Source of the DNA: Fodinibius salinus
Lineage (GTDB): Bacteria; Bacteroidota; Rhodothermia; Balneolales; Balneolaceae
Direction of reading: 5' to 3'
Length of the DNA stretch: 64,000 bases
NCBI RefSeq assembly: GCF_008124865.1
Contig: NZ_VNHY01000001.1
Location: 682,001 to 746,000 of the forward strand
Under the pieces are notes generated by a model. It was not told the origin of the DNA and did no database searches. It saw nothing but the letters and a program-made list of their open reading frames with translations. Position numbers and translations under genes: made by a program. Positions 34,577 to 43,066 of the stretch are shown here, one piece after another (the first letter of the stretch is position 1; each line of letters begins with the position of its first letter).

Positions 34577-34598
34577 AGCAAGCGCCATATAAGCAATT

Positions 34599-35399
34599 TC
34601 ACTGGTTAGTAACGGACTTCAGATAATTCCGAATGCGCTGGGCGTTAACGCCGATATCCCCTTTTCCGATGCGGGATACTGAACGGATATCAATTTTAGT
34701 CTTGTTTTGAGTCTTTGCTGTATCCACGCGAATTACAATATCATCTTTAAATCCAAACCAAGGAAGTTTATCAACAGCTTCAATTCGTCCTGCTGATTTA
34801 TCTGAGGTCACGACCTGCTCCCAGGGCATCCGTTTTGCTGCTGCCAGCGCACGAGCATAGGCATCATCATATCCCATATCCAAATAGAGTGGCTGAATAT
34901 CCGGATAATGCTCTCGCTGGATATCGGCCTTCTCCTGATCACCATAGGTAGTATCGTTGGGAGCATCGGCCCGCAGCGGAACAATCGCTTCAAATGTAGG
35001 CGGATGTTCGATATCGGTACTGATATCGTGGATAGGCGGATACTTCTGCACTTCATTAAGCCAGTATATGGCCGTTCCCATCACCGACAATCCAAGTAAA
35101 AAACCGATCAAAGCTACAACAACTCCTCTTTTTTGGGGATTCCTCCACTTCAAGAATCCAAAGAAGAATCCCAGCGAAAAGCCCATCAGTCCCAGCATCG
35201 TGCTCAGCGGCATGATCCACGTAAAGGCGGTGCCCAGCTCCCACCAGCTCCACTGATATCCATAGCCCGTGCCCACGAAAAACAAGGCCGATATTACGCC
35301 AAACATCAGGCTGGCAAGTGCCCACCTCGATATTCTTACTTTAGCTGTAGCACCGGAGCTTGATAACAAATTGTTGATATACTCAATGGTGTTTAACAT
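34599..35399 (-). CDS. DUF1499 membrane protein
   Basis: 266 residues. The N-terminal half has three or four membrane helices (about 25-125), and the C-terminal half (about 130-262) is a DUF1499 domain with HPPTFEAI, AGRIEAVDKLPWFGFKDDIVIRV and the diagnostic DIRSVSRIGKGDIGVNAQRI. DUF1499 is common beside cell-envelope genes, but its function is not known. It marks the return to backbone-style DNA immediately right of the array, with the stop only 6 bases past the truncated attC box. Confidence 0.88.
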   Translation of the reverse strand: MLNTIEYINNLLSSSGATAKVRISRWALASLMFGVISALFFVGTGYGYQWSWWELGTAFTWIMPLSTMLGLMGFSLGFFFGFLKWRNPQKRGVVVALIGFLLGLSVMGTAIYWLNEVQKYPPIHDISTDIEHPPTFEAIVPLRADAPNDTTYGDQEKADIQREHYPDIQPLYLDMGYDDAYARALAAAKRMPWEQVVTSDKSAGRIEAVDKLPWFGFKDDIVIRVDTAKTQNKTKIDIRSVSRIGKGDIGVNAQRIRNYLKSVTNQ

Positions 35400-35513
35400 A
35401 AATGGAAAATAAAATTATGATCAATATTTTTGTTGGAATCTTAAAAGTGATCTCATATCAAGTATAGAACTGCCTTGGCACCCAAAGAAATATAGCCGTA
35501 ATTTTTAGCACTC

Positions 35514-36362
35514 TCATATAATATCCGCTACAAAATTCGGGAGTGCAAAACAGCTTTGATGGATATCCTCATTATAGTAATTTAGCTTGCTTCCAAAAGT
35601 TGGGAGCCCCTGCTCTACCCTTTGCATGGCTTGTTGGCTAAGTGGATTGGCACCTTTGCTGGCAAAAGCAAACGACCACATGCCCGCAGGATAAAGCGGA
35701 ATATAAGCCAGATATATTTTTGAGACCTCATAGATATCATCCAGTGCAGCAAACACTTGCTTCATGCTTTTATGATAATCCTGAACCCATGGACTTTCGG
35801 TCTGGGCAGTCAGCACACCATTATCTTTCAATCCGTCATAGCATGCCTGCATAAAATCTGTTTTAAACAACCCTTCAGCCGGACCCAAGGGATCTGAACC
35901 GTCAATAATAATCACATCGTAGGGATCCTCGATATTTTTAACAAATTCGATGCCGTCTTCAATCAGAACATTTAGCTTGGGGTTTCCCCAGTCTCCCACA
36001 TCCGGCAAAAACTCTTTTGATGTACGAATCACCACCTCATCAATTTCAACCATATCTACCTGCTGTACTGATTGGTGACGCATTACTTCACGAGCCGTGC
36101 CGCCGTCTCCTCCCCCTACAATAAGCACCTGCTCGGGATGGGGATGCGAAAAAAGTGCCACATGAGTCAGCATCTCATGATAGACAAACTCATCCTTTTC
36201 TGAGAGCATGACCATCCCGTCTATCGCCATCATCCTTCCCCAGGTATCAGTTTCTAATATCTCCACCTTTTGATATGGAGTCTGCTCAGAAAAAAGTACC
36301 TTCTGCACACCAACTGTTAGGCCTGTTCGACCATTGTAAAACTCATTGAAGGTCAAGGACAT
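35514..36362 (-). CDS. speE: Spermidine synthase (polyamine aminopropyltransferase)
   Basis: Transfers an aminopropyl group from decarboxylated AdoMet to putrescine or agmatine. The nucleotide-binding motifs LIVGGGDGGTAREVMRH, MVEIDEVVI and the active-site DGSDPLGPAEGLF are intact, as is the small N-terminal beta domain (TGLTVGVQKVLFSEQTPYQ). 282 residues matches the family. It is the last gene of a three-gene unit after AdoMet decarboxylase and arginine decarboxylase. No agmatinase lies beside it, so the acceptor could be agmatine (the aminopropylagmatine route) or putrescine made elsewhere. Confidence 0.94.
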   Translation of the reverse strand: MSLTFNEFYNGRTGLTVGVQKVLFSEQTPYQKVEILETDTWGRMMAIDGMVMLSEKDEFVYHEMLTHVALFSHPHPEQVLIVGGGDGGTAREVMRHQSVQQVDMVEIDEVVIRTSKEFLPDVGDWGNPKLNVLIEDGIEFVKNIEDPYDVIIIDGSDPLGPAEGLFKTDFMQACYDGLKDNGVLTAQTESPWVQDYHKSMKQVFAALDDIYEVSKIYLAYIPLYPAGMWSFAFASKGANPLSQQAMQRVEQGLPTFGSKLNYYNEDIHQSCFALPNFVADII

Positions 36363-36438
36363 GTACTTTCTATTTTGAAATTAGATATTGATAATAGACA
36401 ACGAGTGATGAAAATATATAAATGTCACTTTTTGCTCG

Positions 36439-36933
36439 TCACTCATACCACAACACCACACCTGCAAAGGCAGAAGCACACTCTTTAACTTTGTGATCAA
36501 TCCCAATCGATTTAATTTCTTTCAGCTCTCGATTTCGGGATTCAAAAGCATTGACGACCATTTGTCGAGCCTTCTGCTCCACCGTAAGCAGCTCATCCTC
36601 ATCCTCAAACTCCATAATGACACCCGGCGCCTCATCATCTTCGGGGATGCCCACCGCTACCGCCGAAGCAATGACTGTGCCGGGTCTCTTCGAATCAATG
36701 GCAGCATATGCCAGCGGCAAGAATCCACCGGCCGGTAAATCCAAATCTGCAATGTCATGCTGTTGCGCATCGGGAGGCAATATACTGCTCATGCGCATCA
36801 GATTAGTATCGCCTACACCGGCATTAAGCAGTGCATTATCAAACGCATTGAGCGGCGTCTGTCCTTCAGATGATCCTCTGACTAAACTATAAATGTTGGC
36901 CGTAGGAGCCATTAAATTCGAAACGTCAATCAT
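36439..36933 (-). CDS. Pyruvoyl-dependent arginine decarboxylase
   Basis: Makes agmatine from arginine using a pyruvoyl group formed by self-cleavage. The cleavage site is the Ser-Ser pair in RMSSILPP. ANIYSLVRGSSEGQTPLNAFDNALLNAG before it and SAVAVGIPEDDEAPGVIMEFE after it are typical. The start at 36933 (MIDVSNLM) is chosen because an upstream Met (36999) would overlap the end of the speD-type gene by 59 bases. The chosen start leaves a 7-base gap and gives 164 residues, normal for PvlArgDC. It is the middle gene of the polyamine unit. Confidence 0.92.
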   Translation of the reverse strand: MIDVSNLMAPTANIYSLVRGSSEGQTPLNAFDNALLNAGVGDTNLMRMSSILPPDAQQHDIADLDLPAGGFLPLAYAAIDSKRPGTVIASAVAVGIPEDDEAPGVIMEFEDEDELLTVEQKARQMVVNAFESRNRELKEIKSIGIDHKVKECASAFAGVVLWYE

Positions 36934-36940
36934 TATACTG

Positions 36941-37351
36941 CTAGTTTTTTGATGCTGAGTGACGGGGATCAAAAAGCTGCTTTTTACCGGCATTAACATT
37001 CAACACACCACGTTCAATTTCTTCTTCTGAGATATGCTGAGCCTCAAATTCCTTTTCAAGGGAATCTCGAATAGCTTCTGCATTAATGGTATTGCCACAG
37101 GTAAAAATATCAACGGCAGCATAGTCATATTCAGGCCAACTGTGGATTGACACATGTGATTCGGCGATCACGATCACGCCGCTTACCCCGTGAGGACTAA
37201 ATTTATGAAAATCATGCGAAATAATGGTTGCTCCCGAGGCACGCGTAGCCTCCAGCATAGTCGTTTTAATAAAATCTGTGTCATTAATTTTATCGGAAGC
37301 ACAATCATAAAGCTCAACCAAAATTTGTCGTCCAAGTGCTTCTGTTGCCAT
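36941..37351 (-). CDS. speD: S-adenosylmethionine decarboxylase proenzyme
   Basis: 136 residues of the short prokaryotic type (also called SpeH). Self-cleavage occurs at the Ser in ESHVSIHSWPEY, creating the pyruvoyl cofactor, and the following DYAAVDIFTCG carries the catalytic Cys. It supplies decarboxylated AdoMet to the aminopropyltransferase two genes downstream. It begins the operon speD, arginine decarboxylase, speE, with short gaps. Confidence 0.94.
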   Translation of the reverse strand: MATEALGRQILVELYDCASDKINDTDFIKTTMLEATRASGATIISHDFHKFSPHGVSGVIVIAESHVSIHSWPEYDYAAVDIFTCGNTINAEAIRDSLEKEFEAQHISEEEIERGVLNVNAGKKQLFDPRHSASKN

Positions 37352-37548
37352 AATTAGAAACTGTCAATTTGAATGAGTAAATAAATACTTATCGAAAGAA
37401 CCTGCTCAAATTATGATACATCTGATATCTGTTAACCGTTCGTTACGATTAAAAATAAACCATAAATTTAGTTGCAATTATTCTACAACTCTAAGATGTT
37501 TGGCATAATTATCGCACGGCAAACTTACATAATTATCAGCACTTTTAA

Positions 37549-39531
37549 ATGATCGAACCGCAAAAAGAAATTACTGCTCAACAGGCACGCTCATTATATA
37601 AAGACCTTCTGCTTCCCCGCCGTATTGAGGAGCGAATGCTCAAATTATTGCGTCAAAATAAAATAAGTAAATGGTTTTCCGGTATGGGACAGGAAGCCAT
37701 CTCGGTAGGGGTATCTTCTGCTCTCCATGAGGAGGACTACCTGCTGCCCATGCACCGTAACCTGGGACTTTTTACAACCCGCGGCGTAGATTTGTACCGA
37801 CTTTTTTGTCAGTGGCTGGGTAAAGCCGATGGCTATACGGGTGGACGAGATCGCTCATTTCACTTTGGGGTACCTGAAAAACGCATTGTGGGAATGATTT
37901 CCCATCTGGCTGCCACTATGCCCATTGCTGATGGACTAGCCTTATCCTCGAATCTGCGTGATAATAACTTTGTAGCCTGCAGTTTCTGTGGCGATGGGGC
38001 TACCAGTGAAGGTGAATTTCATGAAGCACTAAACCTTGCTGCCGTATGGGAATTGCCGGTCATTTTCATGATCGAAAACAACGGTTATGGCCTATCTACT
38101 CCTACTAACGAGCAATATGCCTGTGACAATTTAGTTGATCGTGCCCAAGGCTACGGTTTGGAAGGCATGAAAATTGACGGTAACGATATTTTTACGGTGA
38201 TGGATGCGGTGACCACAGCTAAAGAGAATGCCCTTGAAGGCAAGCCTACGCTTATAGAAGCTAAAACTTTTCGGATGCGCGGCCATGAAGAGGCTTCAGG
38301 AACTTTCTATGTCCCCGATGAAAAGTTCGAAAAATGGGCTGAAAAAGATCCCATCGACCGGATGGCCCGATGGCTCAAAGAAAAACAGTTTGTGTCCGGG
38401 GATAATGAATTAAGTACTATCCAAGACGAGGTTGATGAACGTTTTCTGCCCAAACTCGACCGTGCTCTAGAAGCCAATGAGCCCGTTTTTGATCTACAAA
38501 CTGAAACTAATCGCTTATTTACTTCTTTTGATTTACCCGATTCCTCTCCCGCTGAACAATCATCTGAAAAACGTTTTGTAGATGCCATTCAATTTTCGCT
38601 ACAGCAGGCATTTGAGGAAGATGATGACTTTATCATGATGGGGCAGGATATCGCAGAATACGGCGGTGTATTTAAGGTCACTGAAGGATTTATAGATCAA
38701 TTTGGTAAAGATCGCATCCGCAATACCCCCATCATTGAAGCAGGCGCGCTGGGCTGCGGTATCGGTTTGGCTTTAGAAGGATTTAAACCGGTGGTGGAAA
38801 TGCAGTTTGCCGATTTTATCTCCTGCGGATTTAACCAGATCATCAACAACATTTCGAAAGCGCAATACCGCTGGATGCCGCCGCTAAATCTTACAATTCG
38901 GGCTCCCCATGGCGCAGGCGTTGGCGCTGGCCCATTTCATTCACAATCCCCCGAAGGTTGGTTTATGCAACATCCGGGACTCAAAATTGTGGTTCCCTCC
39001 ACGGTAAAAGATGCACAGAACCTAGTATACAGTGCCCTGTATGATCCCAATCCCGTGCTTATCTTTGAGCATAAAAAACTGTATAGAAGTATTCGTGAGG
39101 TAACGCCCGACTCGTGTACACCCGAAAAAATTGGAAGGGCGAAAACCTACCGTCAGGGTTCTGATGCTTCTATTATCACTTATGGAATGGGGGTTCACTG
39201 GGCGCAGGAAGTTGCAGATGAATATGCAAAGAATGGAATAGAAATTGAGATTATAGATTTGCGCTGTCTGGCACCACTTGATCTTGATACGGTTAAACAA
39301 TCAGTGGCTAAAACTAATAAGGTACTGCTCTTGCAAGAGCCTTCTACAACGCTTGGACCCATGAGCGAGCTTTCCTCCCTCATCACTGAAAAATGCTTTG
39401 AGCATCTCGATGCGCCCGTATTGCGTTGCTCATCGCTGGATATTCCGGTGCCGTTTAGTCCTAAGCTGGAGAAGCACTACCTGGCCGATGCGCGGCTGAA
39501 GGAAACGTTACAACGATTATTATTGTATTAG
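37549..39531 (+). CDS. 2-oxoacid dehydrogenase E1, fused alpha and beta subunits
   Basis: 660 residues joining both halves of the thiamine-diphosphate E1 enzyme. The alpha half (about 1-330) has QEAISVGVSSAL, the TPP motif FCGDGATSEGEFHEALNLA, ENNGYGLSTPTN and the phosphorylation-loop-like FRMRGHEEASGT. A linker of about 15 residues follows. The beta half (from about 340) has GQDIAEYGGVFKVTEGF, TPIIEAGALGCGIGLAL and APHGAGVGAGPFHSQSPEG. The fusion is typical for branched-chain or pyruvate E1 in Bacteroidota-like groups. No E2 or E3 gene is adjacent, so the exact substrate is open. Upstream is a 197-base divergent gap from speD. Confidence 0.93.
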   Translation: MIEPQKEITAQQARSLYKDLLLPRRIEERMLKLLRQNKISKWFSGMGQEAISVGVSSALHEEDYLLPMHRNLGLFTTRGVDLYRLFCQWLGKADGYTGGRDRSFHFGVPEKRIVGMISHLAATMPIADGLALSSNLRDNNFVACSFCGDGATSEGEFHEALNLAAVWELPVIFMIENNGYGLSTPTNEQYACDNLVDRAQGYGLEGMKIDGNDIFTVMDAVTTAKENALEGKPTLIEAKTFRMRGHEEASGTFYVPDEKFEKWAEKDPIDRMARWLKEKQFVSGDNELSTIQDEVDERFLPKLDRALEANEPVFDLQTETNRLFTSFDLPDSSPAEQSSEKRFVDAIQFSLQQAFEEDDDFIMMGQDIAEYGGVFKVTEGFIDQFGKDRIRNTPIIEAGALGCGIGLALEGFKPVVEMQFADFISCGFNQIINNISKAQYRWMPPLNLTIRAPHGAGVGAGPFHSQSPEGWFMQHPGLKIVVPSTVKDAQNLVYSALYDPNPVLIFEHKKLYRSIREVTPDSCTPEKIGRAKTYRQGSDASIITYGMGVHWAQEVADEYAKNGIEIEIIDLRCLAPLDLDTVKQSVAKTNKVLLLQEPSTTLGPMSELSSLITEKCFEHLDAPVLRCSSLDIPVPFSPKLEKHYLADARLKETLQRLLLY

Positions 39532-39600
39532 CCAAAAATGTACCAGAATTGAAAATATTTTTTATTGCAAAAACACAATTTTAAGTAAAGAGGAGTATTG

Positions 39601-41019
39601 ATGAGTGACGTTCAACCTAGTGTCAGCTATAGTTTCACCATGCGTTTGTACATCAAAAACAAACCGGGCATGCTGGCCAAAGTTTTAAAAGAAATTGCAC
39701 AACAAAAAGGCGATCCGGGGGCTGTTGATGTCGTAGAAGTTGCCGGAGAATATAAGGTACGGGACCTTACTGTTAGCGCCCGCGATGAAGATCATTCCAA
39801 ATCAATTGTTGAGGCCATCAAAAAAATTGACGGCGTCAAGGTTCGGAATGTATCCGATCGTGTGTTCCTACTTCATCTCGGAGGTAAAATCCATATTCAA
39901 AACAAGGTTCCGGTGGACACACGGGACTCCCTATCTATGGCTTATACCCCTGGTGTGGGACGAGTTTGCCAAGCCATCGCCGAAAACAAGGAAAAGGTTC
40001 ATAACCTTACCATAAAAGACAATTCGGTGGCTATCGTCAGTGACGGCTCGGCCGTTCTGGGGCTAGGAAACATCGGTCCCGAAGCTGCCATGCCTGTGAT
40101 GGAAGGTAAAGCAATGTTATTCAAGGAATTCGGTAAAGTGGACGCCTATCCTATCTGCCTTGATACCCAGGATGTGGATGAAATTGTCAAGGCCGTAAAA
40201 TGGATGTCGCCCGGTTATGGAGGGATTAACCTAGAAGATATCAGCGCTCCCCGTTGTTTTGAAGTCGAAGATAAACTAAAAAAGGAATTGGATATCCCCG
40301 TCTTTCATGACGATCAGCATGGGACGGCTGTTGTTACGCTGGCAGCGACCATTAATGCCCTTAAAGTTGTAGACAAAGAAATGTCCAATCTACGCGTAGT
40401 AATTGTGGGAGCTGGGGCTGCCGGAGTTGCTATCACCAAAATCCTGCTTGAAGCCGGAGTAAAAGAAATTCTATGCTGCGATAGCACGGGTATCATAAAC
40501 AAAGATCGTCTGAAAAATCTGAATTCCAGCAAGGCATGGCTGGCACAGAATACCAATCAGAATAATAAAACAGGATCTGTAACAGATGCCGCTTCAGATG
40601 CCGATCTCCTCGTCGGCGTAAGTGGACCCGGAACAGTACCTAAAGAAGCCATTGAAAAAATGGCTGAGGATCCCATCGTATTTGCCATGGCCAATCCCGA
40701 ACCTGAAATCAGGCCGGAAGAGATCCATTCTATTGCTCGAATTATTGCGACAGGAAGAAGTGATTATCCCAATCAAATTAATAATGTACTGGCATTTCCA
40801 GGAATTTTTCGCGGGGCTCTGGATGCCCGTGCCTCTGATATTAATGAAGCCATGAAAAATGCGGCAGCCCATGCTATTGCCGAATGTATTGATGAAGAGG
40901 GACTCGGAGAGGAATATATTATTCCAAGTGTGTTTGATAACAGTGTAGTTAATAATGTCGCAAAAGCCGTGAAAGATGCTGCTTACGAAAGTGGTGTTGC
41001 ACGTCGGCCTGAGCCATAA
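39601..41019 (+). CDS. NAD(P)-dependent malic enzyme with N-terminal ACT domain
   Basis: 473 residues, ATG at 39601 with GAGGAG ribosome site. An ACT domain (about 10-85, MRLYIKNKPGMLAKVLKEIA, then VKVRNVSDR) precedes the malic enzyme core: YTPGVGRVC with the catalytic Tyr, SDGSAVLGLGNIGPEAAMPVMEGKA, ISAPRCFEVE, FHDDQHGTAVV, GAGAAGVAI and FAMANPEPEIRPEE. It decarboxylates malate to pyruvate. The ACT domain suggests allosteric control by an amino acid (inference). It follows the E1 fusion by 69 bases and both act around pyruvate. Confidence 0.94.
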   Translation: MSDVQPSVSYSFTMRLYIKNKPGMLAKVLKEIAQQKGDPGAVDVVEVAGEYKVRDLTVSARDEDHSKSIVEAIKKIDGVKVRNVSDRVFLLHLGGKIHIQNKVPVDTRDSLSMAYTPGVGRVCQAIAENKEKVHNLTIKDNSVAIVSDGSAVLGLGNIGPEAAMPVMEGKAMLFKEFGKVDAYPICLDTQDVDEIVKAVKWMSPGYGGINLEDISAPRCFEVEDKLKKELDIPVFHDDQHGTAVVTLAATINALKVVDKEMSNLRVVIVGAGAAGVAITKILLEAGVKEILCCDSTGIINKDRLKNLNSSKAWLAQNTNQNNKTGSVTDAASDADLLVGVSGPGTVPKEAIEKMAEDPIVFAMANPEPEIRPEEIHSIARIIATGRSDYPNQINNVLAFPGIFRGALDARASDINEAMKNAAAHAIAECIDEEGLGEEYIIPSVFDNSVVNNVAKAVKDAAYESGVARRPEP

Positions 41020-41070
41020 AGGACTTGACCTTGGCAGGATTCTAAAACCTAGGTAGTACTAGTTAAAATA

Positions 41071-41793
41071 TTACATCGGCGGAACGCGCCCGTGTTGAGG
41101 TTTGACTAAGATTTCCTCCACGACCGTCCGCGGTGATAAAAGAATTAAATTTAAAATAATCTTGGCTACATCATCGGGATCGATCAACAGATCACGATCA
41201 ATGAGTGAGCCTTCCCAGGAGGTCGATTGTGTTTGTCCCAAGTTGATGGCTGTAACACCAACTTTCGTTTCCATCAGTTCTTGACGCAGTGAACGCGTAT
41301 ATCCCAGCAGTGCATGTTTGGAAGCGGAATATGCCCCGCTGTCTTTAAGTCCCTCTGTTGCCCCAACCGAACAGATATTGATAATGAATGAATGAGACTT
41401 TTGTTTCAAATCATCCAAAAAACAATTGGTCATATTAACTGCTGAAAAAAGGTTTGCCTGAATCTGCTCGTTAAATTCTTGATGGCTGGTCTTTTCCAAT
41501 GTCTTAAGCAAGTAAGAGCCCGCATTGTTAATAATAATTTTGGGGGTGGGAAATTCATCGGGCAACGTAATGCTTTTTGTGGATTTCGGGTCCGAGGCAT
41601 CAAGCGGCAGTATAGTAATTTCATTATCCCCAATGTTACCACAGAGCGTTTTGGTGTCTTTTAAATCAGATTTAGTACGTGCCACCAAGACAAGTGCGTA
41701 ATCAGTCTCACGTGCAAATGCCTGGGCAATACGTCTCCCGATGCCACGGCTGGCTCCGGTAATGATAACGGAATGTTTATGATCTGAAGTCAC
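41071..41793 (-). CDS. Short-chain dehydrogenase/reductase (SDR)
   Basis: 240 residues of classical SDR type. The coenzyme motif is ITGASRGIGRRIAQAF, INNAGSY is the NAG-type motif, and the catalytic Ser and Tyr/Lys pair lie in NICSVGATEG and YSASKHALLGYTRSLRQE. The family oxidises or reduces alcohols, ketones or sugars with NAD(P), and the substrate here cannot be told. It converges on the malic enzyme gene. The final segment (VVEEILVKPQHGRVPPM) is a C-terminal tail often seen in 3-oxoacyl-reductase-like members. Confidence 0.9.
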   Translation of the reverse strand: MTSDHKHSVIITGASRGIGRRIAQAFARETDYALVLVARTKSDLKDTKTLCGNIGDNEITILPLDASDPKSTKSITLPDEFPTPKIIINNAGSYLLKTLEKTSHQEFNEQIQANLFSAVNMTNCFLDDLKQKSHSFIINICSVGATEGLKDSGAYSASKHALLGYTRSLRQELMETKVGVTAINLGQTQSTSWEGSLIDRDLLIDPDDVAKIILNLILLSPRTVVEEILVKPQHGRVPPM

Positions 41794-41927
41794 TTTGGTA
41801 ATATTTTCTTATATAAAAATTGTGTTATGAATAACGACGCGGCAGCCCAAACGTAAAGAAAAGATCCCTGGCTCCTTCATTCTGCAGCAGAGCAGCGGAA
41901 TGAGATTATAGCAAGATTATTTACCTA

Positions 41928-42584
41928 CTACTCTACGCCCATAAATTTATGCGTTTGCAAGCTTATCCCCCACTCAGGATTGCTCTTGACGTAATCAATG
42001 ATGAGTTCTACTGCTCCTTCTTTTTCCCACTCAGGCTGCAGCAGTAATTGCGTGCTGTCAGGACATTTAGCTGCATTTTTTTCGGCCCATTCCAGATCTT
42101 TGTTTGTGAGCACTACAACTTTAAGCTCATCTACATATCGAAAAATATCATCAGTGGGCTCTTTAAATCGTTTTGGGGAAAGCGTAATCCAATCCAGATA
42201 GCCGGAAACTGGTGATGACCCGCTGGTTTCAATATGCACATCCATGCCAGCTTGTTTAAGCTGATAAGTCAACGGGCCCAAGTCATGTAACAGTGGCTCT
42301 CCACCGGTAATGACCGCAAATTTTGCTCCGCTGTCTTTTGCTCCCTGCACAATATCAGCAACTGACTTCTTGGAATGCTTTTCCTCGTCCCAGCTTTCTT
42401 TCACATCGCACCACCAGCAATTGACATCGCAACCCGCTGTACGAATAAAATACGCCGGACGCCCACTGTGAGCTCCCTCCCCCTGTATGGTATAAAAATC
42501 CTCTACCAGCGGGTATTTTACCCCCTTCATCTCATCTTCGTCGATGAGGTTATCCATTTTGTTCTTTTCAAGCATGTTAAACAT
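41928..42584 (-). CDS. queE: 7-carboxy-7-deazaguanine synthase
   Basis: Radical-SAM step of queuosine precursor synthesis, converting carboxytetrahydropterin to 7-carboxy-7-deazaguanine. The iron-sulphur motif CDVNCWWC (CxxxCxxC) is near residue 52, preceded by FYTIQGEGAHSGRPAYFIRT. GGEPLLHDL provides AdoMet binding. 218 residues fits the family. Its start overlaps the end of queD by 8 bases (an alternative Met is 9 bases downstream), so the two are translated together. Confidence 0.93.
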   Translation of the reverse strand: MFNMLEKNKMDNLIDEDEMKGVKYPLVEDFYTIQGEGAHSGRPAYFIRTAGCDVNCWWCDVKESWDEEKHSKKSVADIVQGAKDSGAKFAVITGGEPLLHDLGPLTYQLKQAGMDVHIETSGSSPVSGYLDWITLSPKRFKEPTDDIFRYVDELKVVVLTNKDLEWAEKNAAKCPDSTQLLLQPEWEKEGAVELIIDYVKSNPEWGISLQTHKFMGVE

Positions 42585-42966
42585 CGTCTTCGGTATATTC
42601 TACCCAACAGCTTTCTGTCTCCCAAACCGTAATTTTCAGTGACACATCATCGGGAATACGCCGGTTGGTTTCTTTATAGATAAACTCAGCAATGCGTTCT
42701 GCAGTTGGATTTACGGGTAACTCATCGTTGAGCACTGCGTGATCCAGCCCTCCTTTTTCGGACCCTTTTGACGCCCACTTAAGCTCGCGAAAATCGCACA
42801 CCATATCATCGGTATCAAGATACTTGGATGGATGTAATGTATTGGATTTTGCTTCAACATGAACCTTATAAGAATGTCCGTGCATACGTCCGCACTTGCC
42901 CTCATATCCTTCAATCAGATGAGCAGCATCAAACTTAAACTTGGTATTGAGTATCCACTTAGGCAT
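42577..42966 (-). CDS. queD: 6-carboxytetrahydropterin synthase
   Basis: Converts dihydroneopterin triphosphate to carboxytetrahydropterin for queuosine synthesis. Zinc ligands and the catalytic Cys are visible: FDAAHLIEGYEGKCGRMHGHSYKV (His, Cys, HGH), then DHAVLND and the C-terminal VWETESCWVEY with Glu. 129 residues is normal. It is followed by overlapping queE and preceded by a terminator that closes the next operon upstream. The candidate queuosine mannosyltransferase lies 7 kb away. Confidence 0.94.
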   Translation of the reverse strand: MPKWILNTKFKFDAAHLIEGYEGKCGRMHGHSYKVHVEAKSNTLHPSKYLDTDDMVCDFRELKWASKGSEKGGLDHAVLNDELPVNPTAERIAEFIYKETNRRIPDDVSLKITVWETESCWVEYTEDDV

Positions 42967-42983
42967 GTATAATCGTTAGTGAT

Positions 42984-43019
42984 TTAAACAAAAAAGGTTT
43001 GCCAGTAAACTGGCAAACC
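42984..43019 (-). terminator. Terminator of the thioredoxin/Atl operon
   Basis: GGTTTGCCAGT (42996-43006) and ACTGGCAAACC (43009-43019) form a perfect 11-bp stem, with a run of A on the left flank that is a U tract in the minus-strand RNA. It sits 47 bases beyond the thioredoxin-like stop. Confidence 0.88.
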
Positions 43020-43066
43020 ATAAAATAGGCAAATAATAAGAGAATTAGGAATAATACACCCCTATT

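Larger units (their letters stand above)
13782..34593 (+). mobile_element. attC cassette array without integrase (CALIN / remnant of a chromosomal integron)
   Basis: A 20.8 kb region in which unrelated small genes are separated by about twelve copies of an imperfect palindrome with integron attC structure. Several cassettes start with a box (GTTATACTGC, GTTAGGCG, GTTATATGGC) whose exact reverse complement closes the same cassette, as expected if each piece was once a circle bearing one attC. The inner arms of the site at 14248-14378 pair except for three bulged bases. No tyrosine recombinase is encoded in the window. A 5.2 kb stretch (21.55-26.8 kb) and the far right end lack intact sites. 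The right limit is a truncated end box (CGCCATATAA) at 34583-34592. Confidence 0.85.

Noticed and set aside
13782-34593. REP/BIME or insertion-sequence origin of the repeats
   Set aside because: Copies differ in their centres, have complementary outer boxes tied to each cassette, and no transposase or target duplication is seen.
37352-37548. Bacteroidota-type promoter in front of the E1 fusion gene
   Set aside because: A possible TTG and TTTG pair is present, but spacing does not fit the consensus well enough to claim it.
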